Part shown: positions 1 to 5,928 of the stretch, piece by piece
Layout of the letters: each line of letters begins with the position of its first letter
How positions within the stretch are numbered: position 1 is the stretch's first letter
Assembly (NCBI GenBank): GCA_000990145.1
Contig: LBSW01000033.1
Location: 1-7,259 of the forward strand
Length of the DNA stretch: 7,259 nt
Source: Parcubacteria group bacterium GW2011_GWB1_37_13
GTDB taxonomy: Bacteria > Patescibacteriota > Minisyncoccia > Phycocordibacterales > UBA9973
Reading direction: 5' to 3'
Program-made: the position numbers and the translations under genes
Notes under the pieces: model-generated
Told to the model about the DNA's origin: nothing
The model's input: the letters and a program-made list of their open reading frames with translations, nothing else
Database searches by the model: none

Positions 1-280
1 CACTTCCCGCCAGTTCGATAATTTCTTTTTTGGTGAGTAAGATTCTTCTGTTGCGAAGTGAATCATAGTCTTTCGGTGTATTTTTTACTTGATATGGCGA
101 AATATTAGCATTGATTAAATATGCTTCTCCCCCACGTACAATAACAAAAGCGCCTTCGAGTGACATCTGTCCCCCACGCACTGATTTAACCTCCACACCC
201 AAAAGCTCAATACCCGCCTCGTATTTTTCTAAAATTTCATAATTAAACTGTGCTTTTCTGTTTTCGGCATAATGAGACAT
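1..280 (-). CDS. smpB: SsrA-binding protein SmpB (partial, 3' end beyond left edge)
   Basis: SmpB binds the tRNA-like part of tmRNA and delivers it to stalled ribosomes for trans-translation. Translating the minus strand from ATG 280 gives 93 codons running off the window. Family landmarks are NRKA at residues 7-10, the block AGIELLGVEVKSVRGG at about 22-37, a YLINANISPY segment near 54-63, and RNRRILLTKKEI near 76-87. These match the SmpB OB-fold core closely. The missing part is the C-terminal end, including the basic tail. It is divergent from the toxin-antitoxin operon. No Shine-Dalgarno sequence precedes the start. Instead a TGG-TAAGAT box lies exactly 6 nt upstream, which suggests a leaderless message. 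The identification is very secure; the promoter reading is inference. Confidence 0.96.
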   Translation of the reverse strand, partial: MSHYAENRKAQFNYEILEKYEAGIELLGVEVKSVRGGQMSLEGAFVIVRGGEAYLINANISPYQVKNTPKDYDSLRNRRILLTKKEIIELAGS

Positions 281-286
281 GGTATA

Positions 287-295
287 ATCTTACCA
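287..295 (-). promoter_or_regulatory. possible extended -10 box of smpB (leaderless start)
   Basis: On the minus strand TGG-TAAGAT is followed by six bases and the smpB ATG at 280. TAAGAT matches the -10 consensus at only 4 of 6 positions, but the upstream TG is of the extended -10 type. The spacing equals that of three other starts in this window. Weak as a single site. Confidence 0.35.
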
Positions 296-297
296 TA

Positions 298-325
298 TTG
301 ACATATATTTTCCACTTGCTATACT
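298..325 (+). promoter_or_regulatory. sigma70-type promoter of the toxin-antitoxin operon
   Basis: A perfect TTGACA (298-303) is separated by 16 bp from TATACT (320-325). Transcription would start near 332, giving a leader of about 20 nt before the antitoxin ATG at 352. The AT-rich stretch 320-350 holds repeated TATA/AGATAT elements that could serve as an operator for the antitoxin, as RelB-type antitoxins usually repress their own promoter. The operator is inference. Confidence 0.7.
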
Positions 326-351
326 ATATATAATAGATATACAAAAGATAT

Positions 352-636
352 ATGACCACACAAGTAATTTTTAGAATAGATAAGAAGATTAAAGCCCAGG
401 CCCAAAAGAAAGCAAAGGGTAGCGGCTTGACCTTTTCTGACATTTTGCAGATGGCGACCTATGCCTATGTAAAGAATGATTTTGAACCCGTTTTGATGCG
501 AAAAGAAGAGAGACTTAACCTAAAGACCCGTCGTGAACTTATGAAAATTTCTAGCGACATTAAAAAGGGTAAAAATCTTTTTGGCCCATTTACTTCTGGC
601 GAAAAAATGGATAAGTTTCTTAATTCTCTAACATAA
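352..636 (+). CDS. RelB/DinJ-like type II antitoxin
   Basis: A 94-residue protein. Residues 1-45 fit a ribbon-helix-helix DNA-binding domain: a short beta strand (TTQVIFRIDKKIK) followed by two helices, with GLTFSDILQM typical of RelB/DinJ antitoxins. The rest is charged and probably wraps around the partner toxin. Such antitoxins neutralise the toxin by direct binding and repress their own operon. The gene is followed after a single base by a RelE-superfamily toxin gene, which supports the assignment. It starts at the ATG just behind a strong promoter; the Shine-Dalgarno sequence is poor (AAAAGAT-like). The exact subfamily cannot be fixed by eye. Confidence 0.85.
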   Translation: MTTQVIFRIDKKIKAQAQKKAKGSGLTFSDILQMATYAYVKNDFEPVLMRKEERLNLKTRRELMKISSDIKKGKNLFGPFTSGEKMDKFLNSLT

Positions 637-637
637 C

Positions 638-895
638 ATGCAAATCGAACTGCATAGAAATTTTTTGAAGGGATACATAAAACTTCCCAAAAAGATCCAA
701 GAAAAATTCAAGGAGAGAAGGAATTTATTTATTGAAAATAGCTTTCATCCCCTACTCGACAACCATTCAGTGGAGCCCACGTATCCAAATTGTCGAAGTA
801 TAAATATCACCGGAAACTATCGCGCGCTTTTTGAAATCAAAGGCAAAGATACTGTTGTGTTTGTGAAAATCGGCACGCATTCAGAGTTGTACTAG
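638..895 (+). CDS. RelE/YafQ-superfamily mRNA interferase toxin
   Basis: An 85-residue basic protein with the usual size and layout of RelE/ParE-superfamily toxins: an N-terminal helical pair rich in Lys (FLKGYIKLPKKIQEKF, about 9-24), then beta strands around GNYRALFE (59-66), ending in VKIGTHSELY (76-85). The terminal GTHSELY motif is common in YafQ- and RelE-like toxins. Members typically cleave mRNA on the ribosome; that activity is inferred here. It lies 1 nt after the antitoxin stop, so the two are almost certainly co-transcribed and translationally coupled. Intact, with a TAG stop. It converges with the next minus-strand gene across a gap of about 37 nt, where I see no convincing terminator. 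Confidence 0.85.
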   Translation: MQIELHRNFLKGYIKLPKKIQEKFKERRNLFIENSFHPLLDNHSVEPTYPNCRSINITGNYRALFEIKGKDTVVFVKIGTHSELY

Positions 896-932
896 TTGAT
901 TCCTGTAAAATAAATTTTTGTCATTCAACAAT

Positions 933-2126
933 TTACACTTGCTTCTCTTGCTCTTTTTGGGAGTAAAAATCTTCAATAACTTTAGTTGCAAGTACTGTAA
1001 ATCGATCTCTGCCTGCCAATGCTTCCGTGCTCTCACGACCAACTCGGCTTCCTGAAAAGCCTAGCTCAGGATCATCTGACTTTTTATATCTAGTATTTAT
1101 ACCATTCCGCTCTCTCCATTCAACAAAAGCCTCGGTCGGATCAGAACCTTGATAGTAAATAATTCTGCGAGGTCTTTTATCTTCATGTTGAGAAAAATAA
1201 TTTTCCCAATATTTCTTTGAAGAAATCGGGTCTTTGGATTCAACGTATAATACTCCATGAGATCGAAGTACTCCCTCTATTTCTGATCCAATTCTAATAG
1301 AATCATCCTTATAAGAACCTAAATTAGAAATGCAACGGTAATCAAAAATCACCGCGAGGAGCTTTTTATCTTTAATTCCAAGATCGTCTGCTAATTGTCT
1401 TTCAAATGCCATAAAAAGATTGCGTGTATTTGGATTTGAAGTAGTGAGATAGGTCTCTGGATAACGTAACTCACCGGAAACATTCCTGACATCTTCCAAA
1501 AATTTTTCAAAACCTCCCCAAGATATAAGCCTTTCCATGCCATGTACATATTCCTGATTGATAATTGGCTTCTTTTCACTATCAAGCTCATACTTAGATC
1601 CTGTCTCACTATTAACCGGAGTATTTTCTGGAATAAATGTCAAACCAACATTTACATCTATTCCTTTTTCTTCATTAGCCCAAACCCATTGGTCATTCCA
1701 ATAACCACCACGATTACTATTAAGTTGTCCGGAGAAGTGATACTGCGAGGCGATATGTAACCATGGTAGAGCAAAAAATATTTCATTTCCTTTTTCAGAA
1801 CCATAGTAAGTATCGGCAACTTCTTCTGTAGCAAAATGCACCGCACTTTTATCGACGTAACCGCCATCGCCTTCCATCCTATTATCACTTACGATGTTTT
1901 GTAGGTTCTCGAGAGCTTTCACTTTTGTTTCCACTCTGTCGAGTTCTAGAAAACGAGCAATCGCTTTTTCTTTTTCTTTTTCCATAAGGTAAACTCCGAG
2001 AGCTGAGCGTAAGCGACCATCTTCAATAATTTTTTTAAAACCAGCCACAAATTCTCCCAGACCAGCAGTATGATACATGTGACCAGTATGGTCTCTGATT
2101 CCTTGTCTTGTAACATGCGTAACCAT
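933..2126 (-). CDS. C-terminal part of TGA-split protein, unknown function
   Basis: A 397-residue ORF from ATG 2126, the first ATG after the internal TGA. I do not recognise a named domain. The N-terminal block (MVTHVTRQGIRDHTGHMYH) is rich in His and Arg and looks conserved. The middle (about 95-170) has many aromatic and Asn/Gly residues (GGYWNDQWVW). A segment around 255-275 (KKLLAVIFDYRCISN) looks like a buried strand, and the protein ends in VIEDFYSQKEQEKQV. There is no signal peptide or membrane segment, so it is probably cytoplasmic. AAGAGG lies 13 nt upstream of ATG 2126, too far for a good ribosome site, so this start may simply be the first ATG in a broken gene. It converges with the toxin gene. 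Confidence 0.65.
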   Translation of the reverse strand: MVTHVTRQGIRDHTGHMYHTAGLGEFVAGFKKIIEDGRLRSALGVYLMEKEKEKAIARFLELDRVETKVKALENLQNIVSDNRMEGDGGYVDKSAVHFATEEVADTYYGSEKGNEIFFALPWLHIASQYHFSGQLNSNRGGYWNDQWVWANEEKGIDVNVGLTFIPENTPVNSETGSKYELDSEKKPIINQEYVHGMERLISWGGFEKFLEDVRNVSGELRYPETYLTTSNPNTRNLFMAFERQLADDLGIKDKKLLAVIFDYRCISNLGSYKDDSIRIGSEIEGVLRSHGVLYVESKDPISSKKYWENYFSQHEDKRPRRIIYYQGSDPTEAFVEWRERNGINTRYKKSDDPELGFSGSRVGRESTEALAGRDRFTVLATKVIEDFYSQKEQEKQV

Positions 2127-2237
2127 TTCGCTCGGGAACCTCTTTAGAAGAAGAATGAAGCCATCTATTGAGAGAGTTTTCAGATGATCTTCTGAAAAAA
2201 GTTCTTTTGCTTCTTCCTTAGAGTATGGCGCGTGTTC

Positions 2238-2687
2238 TCATGTGTGCTTTTGAGAAGTATAAAAGTCCTCAAGAATTCTACTTGCACTTTCAAATCCCTC
2301 AGGAATTCGCTCTTTACTTCTTTTAACCCGATCTTTTTCTTCTTCATTTTTTCGTACACCAGTAACTGCTTTGTCTTTCTTTTGAGATGCTACGTCTAGA
2401 TCTGCTCTTACTTGTTTTAATTTAAAATAATTCAATAACCGCTGCGGGAAGTTTTTATTCAAATCATCAATCTCCGCACGGAGTCTTTGTATTTCTTTTT
2501 CTTGTTTTTCCAAACTAACCTTATGTGTGAATATAGATCCCTCTAATACTTCTTCACGATTACCTATCTCCTTCTTTCTTTGAAAAGATTCAGATCTTTT
2601 CGCCCGAATACTTTGGGCTGTTTCATCTCGTTCTTTCTGGGAATATTTCTTAGTAAAATCTTTCAGAAATTTAGGTTGTTTTTCCAT
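2238..2687 (-). CDS. N-terminal coiled-coil part of TGA-split protein, unknown function
   Basis: A 149-residue product ending at the internal TGA. I prefer ATG 2687 (MEKQPKFLKDF) over the upstream in-frame ATG at 2723, because a TGC-TATAAT promoter box lies between them, only 6 nt before 2687, and would make a leaderless message. The sequence is highly charged (Lys/Glu/Arg) and mostly helical; about residues 42-125 look like a coiled coil (KEIQRLRAEIDDLN). It ends in ILEDFYTSQK, a motif that recurs at the very C-terminus of the downstream half (VIEDFYSQK). The function is not recognised. Read alone it would be a small coiled-coil protein, but the open frame beyond its stop argues that it is only the N-terminus. 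Confidence 0.65.
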   Translation of the reverse strand: MEKQPKFLKDFTKKYSQKERDETAQSIRAKRSESFQRKKEIGNREEVLEGSIFTHKVSLEKQEKEIQRLRAEIDDLNKNFPQRLLNYFKLKQVRADLDVASQKKDKAVTGVRKNEEEKDRVKRSKERIPEGFESASRILEDFYTSQKHT

Positions 2688-2693
2688 AATTAA

Positions 2694-2702
2694 ATTATAG
2701 CA
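2694..2702 (-). promoter_or_regulatory. extended -10 promoter, leaderless start at 2687
   Basis: The minus strand reads TGC-TATAAT, then six bases, then ATG 2687. This is a perfect -10 hexamer with an extended TG motif. The -35 region is poor, as is usual for extended -10 promoters. Initiation about 7 nt downstream would fall on or next to the A of the ATG. Confidence 0.65.
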
Positions 2703-2742
2703 TGACGCGCAGTTGCTAAACATACTCTAGAAAGTTCTTATG

Positions 2743-2771
2743 TTGACTTTCAGCCTTGAATAAGCTATATT
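2743..2771 (+). promoter_or_regulatory. promoter of the infC-rpmI-rplT operon
   Basis: TTGACT (2743-2748), a 17-bp spacer and TATATT (2766-2771) form a near-consensus sigma70-type promoter. The predicted start near 2778 lies about 20 nt before the TTG at 2801, where the IF3-like N-terminal frame can begin. It is divergent from the leaderless promoter at 2694-2702. Confidence 0.7.
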
Positions 2772-2800
2772 CCAGTAGTTCAAGTATATATTTATATCAA

Positions 2801-2845
2801 TTGCGTGAAAGAATAAACAACCAAATACGAGCCAGTGAGATAGTG
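2801..2845 (+). pseudogene. infC: out-of-frame N-terminal piece of infC
   Basis: This frame encodes RINNQIRASEI from a possible TTG start at 2801 (an ATA at 2813 is another unusual candidate). That is the hallmark N-terminal sequence of bacterial IF3. It does not continue in frame into the rest of infC, which is encoded one base back (-1), starting with the out-of-frame DSENKNLGV at 2839. Compared with the usual IF3 spacing between this motif and LGV, about 13 nt seem to be missing around 2839. The homology is visible; the deletion length is an estimate from memory of the family. Confidence 0.7.
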
Positions 2846-2865
2846 AAAATAAAAATCTCGGTGTT

Positions 2866-3294
2866 TTGAGTATAAAGGATGCCCTGGAATTGGCGCAGGC
2901 TAAAGATTTAGACTTGATTGAAATAGGACCAAATGCCAATCCTCCGTTAGGAAAAATAATGGACTTCGGCAAGTATCAATACGAGGTCAATAAAAAATTA
3001 AAAAAAGTCAAAGCTGGAGCAAACAGAACAGAAACAAAAGGAATTCAGATAAAAATAGGAACAGGAGATCATGATTTGGAATTAAAAGCGAAAACCGCTT
3101 CTAGGTGGATAAAGGAGGGGCATAGGGTTAAAGTGGAGCTTTTTCTCGCCGGTCGCGCAAAATATATGGATGAAAAATTTTTGAGGGAACGTTTAGACAG
3201 AGTATTACATTTAATCACAGAGAATTACAAAATATCGGATGCGTATAAAAAGGGACCGAAGGGCTTAACTACAACAATAGAAAAAGCAAAATGA
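2866..3294 (+). CDS. infC: translation initiation factor IF-3
   Basis: IF3 binds the 30S subunit, prevents premature 50S joining and checks the initiator tRNA and start codon. From TTG 2866 the frame gives 142 residues. It contains the end of the N-domain (ALELAQAKDLDLIEIGPNAN, then IMDFGKYQYE at 31-40), the Lys-rich linker, and the complete C-domain from about residue 57 (QIKIGTGDHDLELK, RWIKEGHRVKV). The in-frame sequence before TTG 2866 (DSENKNLGV) is still IF3-like, so this TTG is probably not the native start; the true N-terminus lies in another frame at 2801-2845. The gene is first in the conserved infC-rpmI-rplT operon and ends with TGA at the expected place. The identity is certain; whether the frame break is biological or a sequence error is open. 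Confidence 0.95.
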   Translation: MSIKDALELAQAKDLDLIEIGPNANPPLGKIMDFGKYQYEVNKKLKKVKAGANRTETKGIQIKIGTGDHDLELKAKTASRWIKEGHRVKVELFLAGRAKYMDEKFLRERLDRVLHLITENYKISDAYKKGPKGLTTTIEKAK

Positions 3295-3295
3295 A

Positions 3296-3320
3296 TCCCG
3301 TTAGAAATTAACTAACGGGA
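3296..3320 (+). promoter_or_regulatory. hairpin between infC and rpmI, possible L20 control element
   Basis: TCCCGTTAG (3296-3304) and CTAACGGGA (3312-3320) form a perfect 9-bp stem with a 7-nt loop, starting two bases after the infC stop. No T-run follows, so it is not an ordinary intrinsic terminator. A near copy of the 3' arm, CTAAACGGGA, sits at 3354-3363 and overlaps the first base of the rpmI ATG. The 5' arm could therefore pair with either copy. L20 is known to repress its own operon through leader RNA structures in other bacteria; the role here is inferred. Confidence 0.6.
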
Positions 3321-3362
3321 AGTTGAAAGAAAAAATTATTAATATTTAAATTTCTAAACGGG

Positions 3363-3557
3363 ATGAAAGGAATGAAAACAAATAAGTCATATTCAAAAAG
3401 ATTAAGAATCACAAAAAGCGGAAAGATACTTTCTCGCAAACCTGGTTTTAATCACTTTAATGCAAAGCAGTCGCGCACTAAACAACTTGCCGGACATAGA
3501 GGTCAAAATTTTTTTATTAAGAACAAACCAAAAAGTCATTTAATGCCTTTTAATTAA
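3363..3557 (+). CDS. rpmI: 50S ribosomal protein L35
   Basis: A 64-residue, strongly basic protein of the normal L35 length. MKGMKTNKSYSKRLRITKSG corresponds to the family's MPKMKT-type start, and the C-terminal half contains HFNAKQSRTKQ and ends PKSHLMPFN. I chose the first ATG (3363) because the fourth residue of L35 is usually this second Met; the alternative would be 3372. L35 is a small protein of the large ribosomal subunit. The gene is second in the infC-rpmI-rplT operon, 68 nt after infC and 5 nt before rplT. The leader CTAAACGGG just before the ATG can be sequestered by the hairpin arm at 3296-3304, suggesting translational control. Confidence 0.96.
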   Translation: MKGMKTNKSYSKRLRITKSGKILSRKPGFNHFNAKQSRTKQLAGHRGQNFFIKNKPKSHLMPFN

Positions 3558-3562
3558 ATCCA

Positions 3563-3907
3563 ATGACAAGAGTAAAAAAGGGGGTACATGCACTAAAAAG
3601 ACGTAGAAGTATTTTAAAACAGGCGAAAGGATTTCGTTACGGACGAAGCACGAAAGAGCGCCAAGCAAAAGAGGCGTTGCTTCATGCCGGAAATTACGCT
3701 TTCGCTCATAGAAAAGATAAAAAATCGCACAATAGAAAACTTTGGAATATAAAAATAAATGCCGGCGCGCGAGAATTGGGTACAACTTATTCTAAATTAA
3801 TTGACAGCCTTAAAAAGAAAAACGTGTTACTTGATCGTAAAATTTTAGCCGATTTTGCCGAACATCATCCCGCTATTTTTGCCAAAGTTCTAGAAGCGGT
3901 GAAGTAA
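3563..3907 (+). CDS. rplT: 50S ribosomal protein L20
   Basis: A 114-residue basic protein, full length for L20. The long basic N-terminal extension (TRVKKGVHALKRRRSILKQA, GFRYGRSTKERQ) binds 23S rRNA and is needed early in 50S assembly. The globular C-terminal part includes LWNIKINAGARELGTTYSKLI and DRKILADFAEHHPAIFAKVL. It is last in the infC operon, 5 nt after rpmI, which implies translational coupling. In E. coli and Bacillus L20 acts as the autorepressor of this operon by binding leader RNA, and the hairpin before rpmI is a natural candidate target here. Intact, with a TAA stop. Confidence 0.98.
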   Translation: MTRVKKGVHALKRRRSILKQAKGFRYGRSTKERQAKEALLHAGNYAFAHRKDKKSHNRKLWNIKINAGARELGTTYSKLIDSLKKKNVLLDRKILADFAEHHPAIFAKVLEAVK

Positions 3908-3935
3908 AAATAGCAAAGGATTTTTTAATTCGTAT
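3908..3935. terminator. weak possible bidirectional terminator
   Basis: Between convergent rplT and the SLOG gene, AAAAAT (3907-3912) and ATTTTT (3921-3926) can pair around AGCAAAGG and give a T-run on either strand. The stem is A/T only, so the call is tentative. Confidence 0.25.
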
Positions 3936-4542
3936 CGGAAGCAGAATTTTTTGTAGTTTTGTACTCCGCTATTTTATCTTTTTTGACAAGAGCAATAACA
4001 TTTTCTACAAGTTTTTTTGGGTCACTCCCCGCGACAATTTTAGCATTGGGGCGATGACTTTTTGCTACAATTTCTTTAAGTTGTTCCCCCATTTCCCATG
4101 ATCCCTCCAAAATACCAATGGGCTTATTGTCTTCAAAAGCAATCGTAAATTCATGAATAGTCCCGATGCGTCCACAACCGCAAATTACTGCGTCAGCGCA
4201 ACGAGTGAGAAGTATGTCACGTCCAGAATAACCGAAACCAGTGTAAATGATTAAATCCATATAATCAAGCGGAAGCTTAAAAACTTCCACGTGTTCGCGT
4301 TCAGAAGCGGCTGGAGATATGCCAACAGAAATTCCGCCTTCCTCTTTGGCTCCCATTGCGGCCCAAAACGCAAATCCAGTTGTTGCTCCAGTCACAAGCA
4401 CCGCTCCCTGTCGGACAACTTCACGCCCGAGTTCTTTGGCTTTATCTAATGCATCTATTCCACAATGACCGGTTTCAGCCGCTCCAGAAATACAAATCTT
4501 TATCTGATTGTGTCCGTGTTTACTGCTAAAAAAAGAATTCAT
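3925..4542 (-). CDS. SLOG/LOG-like Rossmann-fold nucleotide-binding protein
   Basis: A 205-residue cytoplasmic protein. It shows a Rossmann opening (IKICISGAA, 15-22), a second glycine motif (LVTGATTGFAFWAAMG, 49-64), GRDI at 107-110, and CGCGRIGTIHE at 121-131. The last resembles the PGGxGTxxE signature of the LOG/TIGR00725-type SLOG families, with Cys in place of the usual Pro-Gly pair. These families bind nucleotides or cleave nucleoside monophosphates, but the substrate here is unknown. It starts at ATG 4542, preceded by TGA-TACAAT and exactly 6 nt, suggesting its own promoter and a leaderless mRNA. It lies 17 nt after the RNase gene on the same strand, so some readthrough transcription is likely. 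The superfamily call is firm; the specific activity is not. Confidence 0.85.
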   Translation of the reverse strand: MNSFFSSKHGHNQIKICISGAAETGHCGIDALDKAKELGREVVRQGAVLVTGATTGFAFWAAMGAKEEGGISVGISPAASEREHVEVFKLPLDYMDLIIYTGFGYSGRDILLTRCADAVICGCGRIGTIHEFTIAFEDNKPIGILEGSWEMGEQLKEIVAKSHRPNAKIVAGSDPKKLVENVIALVKKDKIAEYKTTKNSASDTN

Positions 4543-4548
4543 ATGGTG

Positions 4549-4557
4549 ATTGTATCA
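4549..4557 (-). promoter_or_regulatory. extended -10 promoter of the SLOG gene (leaderless)
   Basis: The minus strand reads TGA-TACAAT, six bases (CACCAT), then ATG 4542. The hexamer matches the consensus at 5 of 6 positions and has an extended TG. It sits in the 17-nt gap after the RNase stop codon. Confidence 0.55.
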
Positions 4558-4559
4558 TA

Positions 4560-5924
4560 TTAACAAGCGAGTGTTATACTTGTTCCCTGCTCCGGCGCAT
4601 AGGCTTCAATTCCTAAATTATCTCTAAGTTTCTGGGTTAGAAACATTGCAGACTTGGGTTCACCCATAACCACAAAAACTTTTTTGAGCGTATCTTGAGT
4701 ATCTTCGACAAAACTAAGTAAACCATCGGAATCTTTGTGTCCCGAATATCCCGTAATTGTTACAAGATGCGCTCGGATTATCACGTCTTCACCTGTTATG
4801 CGCACTGTTTTAATCCCCTCCTGAATTAGACGGCCAGGACTTCCCGCGGCCTGATATCCAGTAAGAAGCAAGGTATTATTCGGGTCTGGCAGATAATGTC
4901 TTTCGTGATGCACCACGCGTCCGCCAGTGGACATTCCCGAGCCGGCAATAACTATTTTAGGATTGGGCACATTTCTGATCATTCTTGACTCTTCTGATTT
5001 TAAAGTGCTGTGAAGCCCTGGAAAATCAAATAAATGTTTATCGTGCGACATTGCTCTTTGCGCGTTTTCATTAAAATAATTTTTAAATTGTTTAAAAACT
5101 TCAGTCAAACGAATAGCAAGAGGAGAATCAAGAAAAATAGGCATTACGGGTATGCGATTATTTTCCACTAAAGCATTAAGCTCAAAGAGAAGCTCTTGGG
5201 AACGTTCCAGTGAAAAAGTCGGTATAATGAGTGTTCCGCGTCTTTTATAATTATCCTCAATTGTTTCTTCCAGAAATTTTCTGCGATCATCCCTAGATTC
5301 GTGATTTCGGTCTCCATAAACGCTTTCCATTATTAAATAATCTATATCGGTAATCTTTTCAGTATCAGGAAGAATAGGCGAAGGAGTGTTGCCTAAGTCT
5401 CCAGTAAAAAGAATTTTTTTGCCATTATAAATAAATTTCACCATCGCTGAACCCAATATATGTCCGGCGTTCAAAAAATAAACTTCTAGATTTTCGGTAA
5501 TTTGTATTTTTTGATGATATTCAAATCCTTGCCAAAGCGAAAGGGTCAGTTTAATATTTTCTTCAGTGAAAATTTTTTCCAAGCCCAAATCTGTATTTTT
5601 GGACAATATGCTCATTGTGTCTTCAAGCATGGGGAGAGCAAGTCCCTTAGTAGGCAAAGTAGAAAAAATTTTCCCGCGAAATCCTTCATTGATAAGTTTT
5701 GGAATACGGCCCAAGTGATCAACATGCGCGTGAGTGACAAAAAGAATGTTTATTTCTTTTGGATCATAAGAAAAAGAATCCCAATTGATATCATCTGCCA
5801 CTTTTACTCCTTGAGTAAGTCCGCAATCAACCAAAATTTTCTTTCCGTCTATTTCTAAAAGAAAATTAGCTCCTGTCACAGAGCCAGTTCCTCCACAGAA
5901 TGTTATTTTTGCAGTTTTTTCCAT
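4560..5924 (-). CDS. beta-CASP metallo-beta-lactamase-fold RNase
   Basis: A 454-residue protein of the MBL-fold, beta-CASP RNA nuclease family (CPSF73/Ysh1-like), acting on RNA in the cytoplasm. Visible motifs: FCGGTGSVTG start with ILVDCG (30-34); the zinc-binding THAHVDH (64-70); H155 in LNAGHILGSA; D176 in LFTGDLGN; beta-CASP motif A around MESVYGDRNH (199-208); GSGMSTGGRVVHH (328-340); GYQAAGSPGRLI (356-367); and motif C GYSGHKD (392-398). All catalytic positions look intact and the length is normal. The 5' leader contains two inverted copies of a palindromic 13-mer, the nearer ending 6 nt before the ATG, which could control expression. The upstream membrane-protein gene ends inside this leader (17-nt gap). 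Endo- or exonuclease preference cannot be read from sequence. Confidence 0.95.
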   Translation of the reverse strand: MEKTAKITFCGGTGSVTGANFLLEIDGKKILVDCGLTQGVKVADDINWDSFSYDPKEINILFVTHAHVDHLGRIPKLINEGFRGKIFSTLPTKGLALPMLEDTMSILSKNTDLGLEKIFTEENIKLTLSLWQGFEYHQKIQITENLEVYFLNAGHILGSAMVKFIYNGKKILFTGDLGNTPSPILPDTEKITDIDYLIMESVYGDRNHESRDDRRKFLEETIEDNYKRRGTLIIPTFSLERSQELLFELNALVENNRIPVMPIFLDSPLAIRLTEVFKQFKNYFNENAQRAMSHDKHLFDFPGLHSTLKSEESRMIRNVPNPKIVIAGSGMSTGGRVVHHERHYLPDPNNTLLLTGYQAAGSPGRLIQEGIKTVRITGEDVIIRAHLVTITGYSGHKDSDGLLSFVEDTQDTLKKVFVVMGEPKSAMFLTQKLRDNLGIEAYAPEQGTSITLAC

Positions 5925-5928
5925 GTAT

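Larger units (their letters stand above)
933..2687 (-). pseudogene. single ancestral gene of unknown function split by an in-frame TGA
   Basis: From ATG 2687 to the TAA at 933-935 the minus strand stays in one frame for 585 codons, with a single interruption: TGA at 2238-2240 (codon 150). The 37 codons between that TGA and the first downstream ATG (2126) are fully open and protein-like (for example PYSKEEAKELFSEDHLK and FILLLKRFPSE), so both parts appear to belong to one protein of about 584 residues. TGG to TGA would be a one-base change restoring Trp. The window otherwise uses a standard code, so recoding as Gly or Trp is unlikely. Explanations are a recent nonsense mutation, an assembly error or stop-codon readthrough. 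The two halves are described separately. Confidence 0.7.

Noticed and set aside
896..932. Terminator between the toxin gene and the split gene
   Set aside because: Only a 5-bp GTTGA/TCAAC pairing with a long loop is present and no suitable T-run follows it.
1391..1888. Several 60-80 residue ORFs on both strands inside the split gene
   Set aside because: They lie in alternative frames of a longer open frame, have no recognisable motifs or ribosome sites, and look like shadows.
2238..2240. TGA recoded as glycine (Gracilibacteria/SR1 code) or tryptophan
   Set aside because: Intact genes with many Gly codons (RNase, SLOG, L20) contain no internal TGA, Trp is written TGG, and infC ends at TGA where expected.
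2688..2723. Upstream start at ATG 2723 for the coiled-coil ORF
   Set aside because: A TGC-TATAAT promoter box lies between 2723 and 2687, so a transcript from it would not contain the upstream codons; the extra 12 residues do not resemble the rest of the protein.
3296..3320. Hairpin after infC as an intrinsic terminator
   Set aside because: No T-run follows the stem on the plus strand, and rpmI-rplT downstream belong to the same conserved operon.
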